NCBI GenBank assembly: GCA_900769375.1
Contig: CAAGGN010000075.1
Location: forward strand, 1-5,124
Reading direction: 5' to 3'
DNA: 5,124 nucleotides
DNA from: Clostridia bacterium
GTDB lineage: Bacteria; Bacillota; Clostridia; Oscillospirales; Acutalibacteraceae
Shown: positions 1-4,897 of the stretch, piece by piece
How the letters are laid out: every line of letters begins with the position of its first letter
Position numbering within the stretch: the first letter of the stretch is position 1
Made by a program: the position numbers and the translations under genes
The notes under the pieces: model-generated
Told to the model about the DNA's origin: nothing
Database searches by the model: none
The model's input: the letters and a program-made list of their open reading frames with translations, nothing else

Positions 1-720
1 CGAGAAAAACACCGCGTTATTCTGCGCCGAAAATGCGCCTGTATATTCTTTGTTTCTGTAAAGACGGATGCCAAAATTCTCGGCGTTCCACTTGCCGATA
101 TAGTAAGATCCATTGGATAAAACCGCTGTTCTTTCAAGGCCGTATTTACCGACAGTGTCCTCAAAAAACTCCTCGTTGCAGGGCATACATATTGAGGTGG
201 TAAGGGTGTTTAAAAAGTTTCTGTCGTCGCGGCACAGAGTTATAACGAGAGTGTATTCATCGGGGGTTTCAACGCCCAAAGCTTCTATGCTTTTTTCGCC
301 CTTATATATGGCCTCCGCGTTTTCTATGGAGAAAAGACGGTGCACGAAGGGGGCCTTGGTGGCAGGCGCTACCGCCCGCTCGAAGGCATATAGAAAATCA
401 TAGGAAGAAACGGGGCTTCCGTCGCTCCATTTAGCGTCTCGCCTCAGATTAAAGGTATATGTAAGATCGTTTACTCCATAACTTTGGCAGACACCGTTTT
501 CTATATTTCCGTCCTCGCTTTTTCTGAGAAGCCCCTCGTAAACATTGCGCACAATCATCAGTTCAATATCCGTAGAGGCAACCTGCGGGTCTAAAGTTGC
601 GGGGGTATCGTTTACCTCGAAGTAAATTGTGGCGTCAAGATGACTTTCTCCGCAACCCGAAATACAGGGAATAAGCAGTATAACTGCAAGAATAATCGCA
701 GTAAGTTTTAAAAGCTTCAT
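1..720 (-). CDS. OppA-type (SBP family 5) solute-binding lipoprotein, N-terminal part, cut by left edge
   Basis: This partial gene reads on the minus strand from an ATG at 720-718, with 240 codons open to the window edge. The C-terminal part (families run about 500-600 residues) is missing. Residues 1-23 are a lipoprotein signal: two early lysines (K2, K5), a hydrophobic stretch to I17, then the lipobox I20-S21-G22-C23, so the mature protein would be lipid-anchored at Cys23 outside the membrane. The mature start fits the ABC-transporter peptide/nickel-binding family: T-L-D-P-Q near residue 43, YEGLL at 61-65, LTYTFNLRRDAKWSDG at 86-101 followed by P-V-x-x-x-D-F (103-109), and NGSYYIGKW near 203-211. 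By family knowledge it captures oligopeptides or a similar ligand for an Opp/Dpp-like importer; the ligand cannot be told. The start is supported by GGAGAG at 733-728 with a 7-nt spacer and by a good promoter. It is divergent from ylxM and probably functionally unrelated to it. Confidence 0.9.
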   Translation of the reverse strand, partial: MKLLKLTAIILAVILLIPCISGCGESHLDATIYFEVNDTPATLDPQVASTDIELMIVRNVYEGLLRKSEDGNIENGVCQSYGVNDLTYTFNLRRDAKWSDGSPVSSYDFLYAFERAVAPATKAPFVHRLFSIENAEAIYKGEKSIEALGVETPDEYTLVITLCRDDRNFLNTLTTSICMPCNEEFFEDTVGKYGLERTAVLSNGSYYIGKWNAENFGIRLYRNKEYTGAFSAQNNAVFFS

Positions 721-755
721 AATAAAACTCTCCGAAACAACGTGATTTCTCATAT

Positions 756-784
756 ATTATATTCTATTTTTCTACCTTTTTCAA
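756..784 (-). promoter_or_regulatory. SigA-type promoter of the solute-binding lipoprotein gene
   Basis: On the minus strand there is a -35 TTGAAA (784-779), a 17-bp spacer and a perfect -10 TATAAT (761-756). Transcription would start near 749, giving a leader of about 30 nt that contains the GGAGAG ribosome binding site. The -35 end lies 14 bp from the nearest dyad repeat (799-821), so a regulator bound there could affect both divergent units. This is predicted from sequence match only. Confidence 0.75.
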
Positions 785-798
785 CATTAATTATGAAG

Positions 799-821
799 TG
801 TAAAGAAAAACACTTGACAGA
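799..821. repeat. Dyad repeat copy 1, overlapping the ylxM -35 box (candidate operator)
   Basis: The 23-bp segment 799-821 recurs at 849-871 with a single difference (C811 versus T861). Inside it, TGTAAAG (799-805) and CTTGACA (813-819) are inverted copies with one mismatch, separated by 7 bp, as expected for a dimeric DNA-binding protein. The right arm contains the TTGACA -35 hexamer of the ylxM promoter, so occupancy should compete with RNA polymerase. Its role as an operator is inference; the repeat itself is seen directly. Confidence 0.55.
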
Positions 822-842
822 GGGCGTCCCTTATGCTATAAT
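814..842 (+). promoter_or_regulatory. Consensus SigA promoter of the ylxM-ffh operon, with extended -10
   Basis: A perfect -35 TTGACA (814-819), a 17-bp spacer and a perfect -10 TATAAT (837-842) are present, with an extended -10 TG at 834-835. Transcription should begin near 849-850, leaving a leader of about 35 nt before the ylxM ATG. A promoter this close to consensus suits a highly expressed housekeeping operon, or one that needs a repressor to hold it down. Confidence 0.88.
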
Positions 843-848
843 AGCCGC

Positions 849-871
849 TGTAAAGAAAAATACTTGACAGA
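849..871. repeat. Dyad repeat copy 2, in the ylxM leader
   Basis: This is the second copy of the 23-bp repeat, 50 bp downstream of the first. It starts at about the predicted transcription start and ends where the ribosome binding site AAGGAGG (871-877) begins. The dyad arms are TGTAAAG (849-855) and CTTGACA (863-869). Its TTGACA has no -10 at a usable distance (887-892 reads ccgaag), so it is not a second promoter. It may be a roadblock/cooperative operator or, in RNA, a weak 5' hairpin next to the Shine-Dalgarno. Confidence 0.5.
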
Positions 872-883
872 AGGAGGGCTCCT

Positions 884-1192
884 ATGCCGAAGGACCTTTA
901 TATAAGCGCCCTTTTAGACGTTTACGGAAAGTTTTTAAACGAGAAGCAGAGAACCCTTGCTGAGTATTACTATAACGATGATTTATCCCTCGGTGAAATC
1001 GCCGAGAACGAGGGTATCACCCGTCAGGGCGTAAACGATTTTATAAAAAGGGCGAAAGCTCAGCTTTATAAAATGGAAGAGGATTGCGGATACTGCAAAA
1101 AGTTTTTAAAGCTCCGCGCCCTTGCAGATAATCTTAAATCGGGCGATGAAGCCGCTAAGGCGGAAATGATAGAAATCATAGAAAATATTTAA
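884..1192 (+). CDS. ylxM: YlxM family (UPF0122) helix-turn-helix protein associated with the SRP
   Basis: This is a 102-residue protein of the usual family size. The region around residues 34-65 is a sigma-70 region-4-like helix-turn-helix: LSLGEIAENEG (34-44), then the recognition-helix segment ITRQGVNDFIKRAKAQL (45-61). By family knowledge YlxM is encoded next to ffh across Bacillota and has been linked to SRP assembly and function; its exact molecular role is less settled than that of its neighbours. The start is fixed by AAGGAGG at 871-877, 6 nt before ATG. ffh follows after 14 nt, so the two are cotranscribed from the 814-842 promoter. The DNA-binding fold together with two dyads at its own promoter makes autoregulation a reasonable guess. 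In many relatives ftsY lies just upstream; here a divergent lipoprotein gene takes that place. Confidence 0.93.
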   Translation: MPKDLYISALLDVYGKFLNEKQRTLAEYYYNDDLSLGEIAENEGITRQGVNDFIKRAKAQLYKMEEDCGYCKKFLKLRALADNLKSGDEAAKAEMIEIIENI

Positions 1193-1206
1193 AAAGGAGG
1201 GGCAGT

Positions 1207-2565
1207 ATGGGTTTCGATAGTTTAACCGATAAGCTGGGCGGAGTGTTTAAAAAGCTTCGCAATAAGGGTAAGCTTTATGAGAGTGACGTTAAAGAGGCAA
1301 TGCGCGAAGTCCGTCTTGCCCTTTTGGAAGCCGACGTTAACTATAAGGTAGCCAAGGATTTCACTAATAGCGTTACTGAAAAATGTATAGGCGCGGGTGT
1401 TTTAGAAAGCTTAACCGCCGCTCAGATGGTCGTTAAGATAGTTAAGGATGAATTGACTGCCCTTATGGGAAGTGAACAAGCGCGTCTTAAAACCGCTTCT
1501 AAAATTCCTACGGTCATTATGATGTGCGGTCTTCAGGGTTCAGGTAAAACTACCCATTCGGCAAAGCTTGCAAAGCTTCTGCGTTCTCAGGGCCATAGAC
1601 CTATGCTTGTTGCCTGCGATATATATAGACCTGCCGCTATTGAGCAGCTTAAGGTTGTGGGTAAAGCGGTGGAAGCCCCCGTTTTTGAGATGGGCACCGA
1701 AAAACCCGAAAAAATCGCAGTTGAGGCCATTAAATATGCAAGGGATTACGGTCACGATTATGTAATTCTCGATACTGCGGGCCGTCTTCATATAGATGAA
1801 GAATTGATGGATGAGCTCATCCGTATAACCCACGCGGTTGAGGTTAATAATATCCTTCTTGTAATCGATTCGATGGTAGGTCAGGATGCAGTTAATATCG
1901 CCAAGGCCTTTAATGATATTCTTGAAATTGACGGCGTTATTTTAACCAAGCTTGACGGTGATACAAGAGGCGGCGCAGCCCTTTCGGTTAAAGCCGTAAC
2001 CGGCAAACCTATTATGTTTGCGGGTGTTGGCGAAAAGCTTGACGAGCTTGAGGAATTCCATCCCGACAGAATGGCGACGAGAATTCTCGGTATGGGCGAC
2101 GTGCTTTCCCTGATAGAGAAGGTTGAAAGCGAAATTGATGAAAAGAAGGCGGAGGAAACCGCCCGCCGACTTCAAGAAAATAAATTTGATATGAACGACC
2201 TATTGGACCAATTCCAGCAGATTAAAAAGATGGGTAGTTTAAAGAGCGTTCTCTCAATGATTCCCGGTATGGATAAGCAGGTGAGAGATGCGGATATTGA
2301 TGATAGGCAGATGCTGAGGGTTGAGGCGATTATCAAGTCGATGACTAAAAAGGAAAGAGCTAAGCCCGAAATCATCAATGCTTCGAGAAGAAGGAGAATT
2401 GCCGCAGGATGCGGTCTTACGGTTGAGGACGTTAATCGCCTTCTTCGTCAATATGAGCAGATGAAGAAGATGTTCAAGCAGATGAACAGACCCGGCGCTA
2501 AACGTAAAATGATGCGCGGTATGGGTGGTATGGGCGGCTTCGGCCCCGGCAACTTTGGTTTATAA
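1207..2565 (+). CDS. ffh: Signal recognition particle GTPase Ffh (SRP54)
   Basis: This complete 452-residue protein has the typical bacterial Ffh length. Domains in order: the N-domain helical bundle (about 1-88), the G-domain (about 100-298) and the methionine-rich M-domain (about 327-430). GTPase motifs seen are the P-loop GLQGSGKT (108-115), DTAGR (189-193), TKLD (247-250), GVGEK (272-276) and RILGMGD (292-298). The 4.5S/6S RNA-binding motif is SRRRRIAAGCG at 393-403, with Cys402 where the commonest form has Ser (GSG). The tail is rich in Met and Gly (from about 421 on). With the SRP RNA, Ffh binds signal sequences emerging from the ribosome and delivers them to FtsY at the membrane. AAGGAGG at 1194-1200 lies 6 nt before the ATG. 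The gene follows ylxM by 14 nt and is separated from rpsP by 56 nt. Confidence 0.98.
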   Translation: MGFDSLTDKLGGVFKKLRNKGKLYESDVKEAMREVRLALLEADVNYKVAKDFTNSVTEKCIGAGVLESLTAAQMVVKIVKDELTALMGSEQARLKTASKIPTVIMMCGLQGSGKTTHSAKLAKLLRSQGHRPMLVACDIYRPAAIEQLKVVGKAVEAPVFEMGTEKPEKIAVEAIKYARDYGHDYVILDTAGRLHIDEELMDELIRITHAVEVNNILLVIDSMVGQDAVNIAKAFNDILEIDGVILTKLDGDTRGGAALSVKAVTGKPIMFAGVGEKLDELEEFHPDRMATRILGMGDVLSLIEKVESEIDEKKAEETARRLQENKFDMNDLLDQFQQIKKMGSLKSVLSMIPGMDKQVRDADIDDRQMLRVEAIIKSMTKKERAKPEIINASRRRRIAAGCGLTVEDVNRLLRQYEQMKKMFKQMNRPGAKRKMMRGMGGMGGFGPGNFGL

Positions 2566-2575
2566 GGTATAAACC
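2557..2575 (+). other. Small hairpin spanning the ffh stop codon
   Basis: GGTTTAT (2557-2563) and ATAAACC (2569-2575) form a perfect 7-bp stem with loop AAGGT. The ffh TAA (2563-2565) overlaps the first arm and the loop. No run of T follows, so this is not a convincing intrinsic terminator. It could be a processing or stability element between ffh and rpsP, or chance. The 56-nt gap to rpsP shows no good promoter. Confidence 0.3.
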
Positions 2576-2621
2576 CCTTATTAAATAAATAATTCAAATA
2601 TTTTTATGGAGGTGCAGTAAA

Positions 2622-2864
2622 ATGGCAGTAAAAATCAGACTTCGCAGAATGGGCGCTAAGAAGGCTCCTTTCTACCGTGTAGTTGTAGCTGATTCCAGAT
2701 TCCCCCGTGACGGTCGTTTTATCGAGGAAATCGGTTACTATGATCCTACCAAGGATCCCGCTATCGTAGAAATCGATGCAGAAAAGGCAAAGAAGTGGAT
2801 TGGTAACGGCGCTCAGCCCACCGATACCGTTAAGGCCTTACTTAAGAAGAACGGCGTTCTTTAA
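2622..2864 (+). CDS. rpsP: 30S ribosomal protein S16
   Basis: At 80 residues this is a normal length for bS16. The N-terminus MAVKIRLRRMGAKKAPFYRV is the classic S16 signature, followed by VVADSRFPRDGRFIEEIGYYDP (about 21-42) and the C-terminal WIGNGAQPTDTVKALLKK (about 59-76). S16 binds 16S rRNA in the body of the small subunit and is needed for 30S assembly. GGAGGTG at 2608-2614 lies 7 nt before the ATG. khpA follows after 12 nt. The conserved rpsP-khpA-rimM-trmD order matches the assembly and tRNA-modification cluster of Bacillota. Confidence 0.98.
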   Translation: MAVKIRLRRMGAKKAPFYRVVVADSRFPRDGRFIEEIGYYDPTKDPAIVEIDAEKAKKWIGNGAQPTDTVKALLKKNGVL

Positions 2865-2876
2865 TAGGAGATAATT

Positions 2877-3110
2877 ATGAAGGAACTTCTTGTTGCTATT
2901 GCTCAGGGTCTTGTTGAAAAGCCCGAGGCAGTAACCGTAACTGTTGATGAACCTAACGAAGAAGGCGTTATCGTATATCACCTTAAGGTTGCTGAGGGTG
3001 ATATGGGCAGAGTTATAGGCAAGCAGGGAAGAATTGCTAAGGCAATTCGTACCGTTATGCGCTCTGCCGCTATCCGTAACGACCAGAAAATCGCTGTGGA
3101 AATCGACTAA
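2877..3110 (+). CDS. khpA: KH-domain RNA-binding protein KhpA (YlqC)
   Basis: This 77-residue single KH-domain protein is the usual size for KhpA/YlqC. The RNA-binding GxxG loop is G48-K49-Q50-G51 in GRVIGKQGRIAKAIRTVMR (44-62), preceded by the beta strands VTVTVDE (19-25) and VIVYHLKV (31-38). In other Bacillota KhpA forms a homodimer or a heterodimer with KhpB (Jag/EloR), binds many small RNAs and mRNAs, and affects cell elongation and division; those roles are transferred from the family. AGGAG at 2866-2870 sits 6 nt before the ATG. It is 12 nt after rpsP and 75 nt before rimM, with two hairpins in between. Confidence 0.95.
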   Translation: MKELLVAIAQGLVEKPEAVTVTVDEPNEEGVIVYHLKVAEGDMGRVIGKQGRIAKAIRTVMRSAAIRNDQKIAVEID

Positions 3111-3136
3111 TTAAACGGGGAGAAATCCCCGTTAAA
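3111..3136 (+). other. Hairpin 1 after khpA
   Basis: AACGGGG (3114-3120) pairs with CCCCGTT (3127-3133) as a 7-bp stem with a 6-nt loop (agaaat). After one A-A mismatch two further T-A pairs (3111-3112 with 3135-3136) are possible. It is followed by AAAA rather than T, so by itself it is not an intrinsic terminator. It lies directly after the khpA stop and may protect the 3' end of the rpsP-khpA message. Confidence 0.5.
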
Positions 3137-3146
3137 ACGAAGATAT

Positions 3147-3170
3147 TACCCCAGAGTTTCTGGGGTATTT
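3147..3170 (+). terminator. Hairpin 2 between khpA and rimM, likely attenuator or weak terminator
   Basis: TACCCCAGA (3147-3155) pairs perfectly with TCTGGGGTA (3159-3167), giving a 9-bp stem with loop GTT. It is followed by a short T-rich tract (TTTATATAT from 3168). The tract is too weak for full termination, so some read-through into rimM is expected. No rimM promoter is visible between this hairpin and the gene, which argues for partial attenuation rather than the end of the operon. The effect would be less rimM-trmD than rpsP-khpA transcript. Confidence 0.55.
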
Positions 3171-3185
3171 ATATATGAGGAAATT

Positions 3186-3698
3186 ATGAAAAAACAATTT
3201 TTAGAGGTAGGTCAGATAGTAGGCACCCACGGGGTCAGAGGCACCATGAGGGTTAAGCCCTGGTCTGATGACAGTGACTTTTTAAGCGACTTTAAAAGAG
3301 TATATTTAGGCGAGGGTGAAACCGAGCTTAAAATTTCGGGCGCAAAAGCCCACGGAAATGTAACACTTCTTGATATAAAGGGTGTTGACAGCATTGAAAA
3401 GGCCGAGGCGCTTCGCGGCAAGGTGTTAACGGTAAACCGCGATGATATATCCCTTCCCGAAGGCAGATATTTCGTTGACGAGCTTATTGGCTGTAAGGTT
3501 ACCGATGCGGATACGGGCGAAGAGCTTGGCGTTATCAGCGACGTTTCTAAAACCGGCGCTAACGACGTTTGGCATATAACCAAGAATGGAAACGAGTATC
3601 TCGTTCCCGCAATTGAGAGTGTTATCGTGAGCGTTGACGTGGAGAAGGAAGTTGCAGTTTTAAGACCTCTTAAAGGAATTTTTGATGATGAAGATTGA
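3186..3698 (+). CDS. rimM: 16S rRNA processing / 30S maturation protein RimM
   Basis: This complete 170-residue protein is typical for RimM. The N-terminal RimM barrel (about 1-90) opens with VGQIVGTHGVRGTMRVKPWSD (8-28). The C-terminal PRC-barrel (about 95-168) contains YFVDELIGC (95-103), a NDVWHI segment (126-131) and EYLVPAI (137-143). RimM binds S19 and helps mature the 3' head domain of the 30S subunit. GAGG at 3177-3180 lies 5 nt before the ATG. Its 3' end overlaps trmD, so the two are probably translationally coupled. Transcription appears to come through the two khpA-rimM hairpins. Confidence 0.96.
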   Translation: MKKQFLEVGQIVGTHGVRGTMRVKPWSDDSDFLSDFKRVYLGEGETELKISGAKAHGNVTLLDIKGVDSIEKAEALRGKVLTVNRDDISLPEGRYFVDELIGCKVTDADTGEELGVISDVSKTGANDVWHITKNGNEYLVPAIESVIVSVDVEKEVAVLRPLKGIFDDED

Positions 3699-4407
3699 TA
3701 TAATGACTCTTTTCCCCGAAATGTGCGAGGCGGTGCTTAATGAAAGCATAATCGGCAGAGCAAGAAAGAGCGGTAAGGTGGAAATAAAATGCATCAATAT
3801 CCGCGATTTTTCGGGAAATAAGCATAATAAGGTAGACGATATGCCCTATGGCGGCGGTATGGGTATGGTGATGGCGGCGGCGCCTATATATGATTGTTAT
3901 AAAAGCTTATATGGCGAAGGCGAAGAAAAGCCCCACCTTATATACCTTTCCCCAAAAGGCAAAACCCTCACCCAGGAAAGAGTGGTAGAGCTTTCAAAGC
4001 TCGATAGAATTGTCCTTCTTTGCGGACATTATGAGGGCATTGATGAGAGGGTTATTGAAGAAATAGTCGATGAGGAAATTTCCGTTGGCGATTACGTGGT
4101 AACGGGTGGAGAATTACCCGCCCTTATAGTTGCCGATTCGGTTTGCCGTATGCTTCCGGGCGTTCTTTCCGACGATCTTTGTTTTGAAGACGAAAGCCAC
4201 TTTGGCGGCGCCCTCGAGTATCCTCAGTATACCCGCCCTGCCGAGTGGAAGGGTAGAGAGGTGCCTGAGGTGCTTCTATCGGGTAACCATGCCGAGATAG
4301 CAAAGTGGCGCAGAAAACAGCAGCTTATTATAACCCGCGAACGCCGTCCTGATTTGTACGAAAAAATCGAACTTACAAAGCAGGATAAAAAAATCCTCGA
4401 AAAATAA
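3685..4407 (+). CDS. trmD: tRNA (guanine-N1)-methyltransferase TrmD
   Basis: The enzyme methylates N1 of G37 in tRNAs with G36G37 using S-adenosylmethionine, preventing +1 frameshifts. The protein of 240 residues has SPOUT-family trefoil-knot motifs: MPYGGGMGMV (53-62), LSPKGK (88-93), LLCGHYEGIDERV (111-123), SVGDYVVTGGELPAL (133-147), YTRP (182-185) and VLLSGNHAEIAKWR (196-209). The start region reads TTG-ATG-ATG-AAG. ATG 3685 lies 7 nt after AGGA (3674-3677) and is preferred; ATG 3688 (10 nt, giving MKID as in relatives) is nearly as good; TTG 3682 is unlikely. It overlaps rimM by 14 nt (or 11). Counting back from YTRP without gaps, Glu170 sits where Escherichia coli has the catalytic Asp169. 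No rplS follows, and no clear terminator is seen after the stop. Confidence 0.96.
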   Translation: MMKIDIMTLFPEMCEAVLNESIIGRARKSGKVEIKCINIRDFSGNKHNKVDDMPYGGGMGMVMAAAPIYDCYKSLYGEGEEKPHLIYLSPKGKTLTQERVVELSKLDRIVLLCGHYEGIDERVIEEIVDEEISVGDYVVTGGELPALIVADSVCRMLPGVLSDDLCFEDESHFGGALEYPQYTRPAEWKGREVPEVLLSGNHAEIAKWRRKQQLIITRERRPDLYEKIELTKQDKKILEK

Positions 4408-4498
4408 CCTCGCGGGTCATAAAATGAAAAAAATCAACAAATATTCGAGATAATTTGACTGAAATATTGGAAAATTATTAGAAGTTAGTAACAAAATG

Positions 4499-4526
4499 TT
4501 GACTATTTCATTAAATGTGGTATAAT
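4499..4526 (+). promoter_or_regulatory. SigA-type promoter of ptsH, with extended -10
   Basis: The 166-nt gap 4408-4573 holds no gene. Within it lie TTGACT (4499-4504), a 16-bp spacer and a perfect TATAAT (4521-4526) with TG at 4518-4519 (extended -10). Transcription would start near 4533, leaving a leader of about 40 nt. The spacer is 1 bp short of ideal, which the extended -10 could compensate. No good catabolite (cre) site was recognised nearby. Confidence 0.8.
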
Positions 4527-4573
4527 AATATCACTTTGAAACGCAGTTAATTTTTCATAAAGGAGATTTCAGC

Positions 4574-4837
4574 ATGTGTGTTAAAGATGTTGTTATTAAA
4601 AATCAGGTTGGTTTGCATGCTCGCCCTGCTACATTCTTTATCCAGAAGGCAAATGAATATAAATCTTCTATCTGGGTTGAGAAGGATGAGCGCAAGGTAA
4701 ACGCTAAGAGTCTTTTGGGCGTTCTTTCTCTTGGAATCATCGGCGGCGCAACAATAAAGATTATTGTTGACGGCAGCGATGAAAAGGAAGCCCTTGAAGG
4801 TCTTGTAGCTCTCGTAGAGTCAGGTTTTGCTGACTAA
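4574..4837 (+). CDS. ptsH: Phosphocarrier protein HPr
   Basis: This 87-residue protein has the standard HPr size. The active-site histidine is H15 in GLHARPA (13-19), with R17 beside it; it accepts phosphate from PEP-charged enzyme I and passes it to the sugar-specific EIIA proteins. The regulatory serine is S46 in NAKSLLGVLSLG (43-54), the site used by HPr kinase/phosphorylase for CcpA-linked catabolite control in Bacillota. The presence of His15 separates it from Crh, which lacks that histidine. AAGGAGAT at 4560-4567 lies 6 nt before the ATG. ptsI (enzyme I), often next to ptsH, does not follow; a tRNA gene does. It has its own promoter, so it is probably independent of the trmD operon. Confidence 0.95.
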   Translation: MCVKDVVIKNQVGLHARPATFFIQKANEYKSSIWVEKDERKVNAKSLLGVLSLGIIGGATIKIIVDGSDEKEALEGLVALVESGFAD

Positions 4838-4855
4838 TTAAATCAAAATAAAAAA

Positions 4856-4890
4856 TAATCGGCCGAAACAACAACGGCTTCGGCCGATTA
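4856..4890 (-). terminator. 12-bp perfect hairpin between ptsH and tRNA-Pro; U-tract only on the minus strand
   Basis: TAATCGGCCGAA (4856-4867) and TTCGGCCGATTA (4879-4890) form a perfect 12-bp stem with an 11-nt loop. On the plus strand it is followed by CATATAT, not a T-run. Read on the minus strand, the A-rich stretch 4842-4855 becomes T-rich (TTTTTTATTTT), so the best intrinsic-terminator geometry points leftward. It may also slow or end part of the ptsH message. A competing short hairpin with a cUUCGg tetraloop (CGGC 4875-4878 with GCCG 4883-4886) is possible on the plus strand. The right arm ends 7 nt before the tRNA. Confidence 0.6.
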
Positions 4891-4897
4891 CATATAT

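Noticed and set aside
113..403. Plus-strand 96-codon open frame antisense to the lipoprotein gene
   Set aside because: It has no ribosome binding site or family motif, and the minus strand encodes a clear solute-binding lipoprotein over the same bases.
872..883. AGGAG-GG-CTCCT palindrome that could hide the ylxM ribosome binding site
   Set aside because: The loop would be only 2 nt, or 4 nt with a 4-bp stem. It is too weak to call a regulatory hairpin.
864..892. Second ylxM promoter using TTGACA at 864
   Set aside because: No -10-like hexamer at 16-18 bp, and the site would place transcription start inside the coding region.
1540..2451. Several open frames antisense or shifted inside ffh
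   Set aside because: They lack ribosome binding sites and recognisable domains and lie wholly within a complete, motif-rich Ffh.
3212..3583. 123-codon minus-strand open frame across rimM
   Set aside because: Shadow frame with Ser/Thr/Pro-rich low-complexity reading; rimM on the plus strand has all family motifs.
3682..3684. TTG as the trmD start
   Set aside because: Two ATG codons follow immediately with equal or better spacing to AGGA, and relatives begin at MKID.
4332..4418. ACCCGCGA in trmD complementary to TCGCGGGT after its stop
   Set aside because: The arms are about 70 nt apart and the first is coding sequence; with no T-run it is not a credible terminator.
4450..4478. Inverted repeat ATAATTT/AAATTAT upstream of ptsH
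   Set aside because: Pure A/T arms of 7 bp with a 15-nt gap are expected by chance in such AT-rich sequence.
4455..4482. Extra promoter TTGACT (4455-4460) with TATTAG downstream
   Set aside because: The -10 match is poor, while the promoter at 4499-4526 has a perfect -10 with extended TG.
4535..4550. Catabolite-responsive (cre) site near the ptsH start, TTGAAACGCAG
   Set aside because: The central CG and outer bases do not fit the cre consensus spacing.
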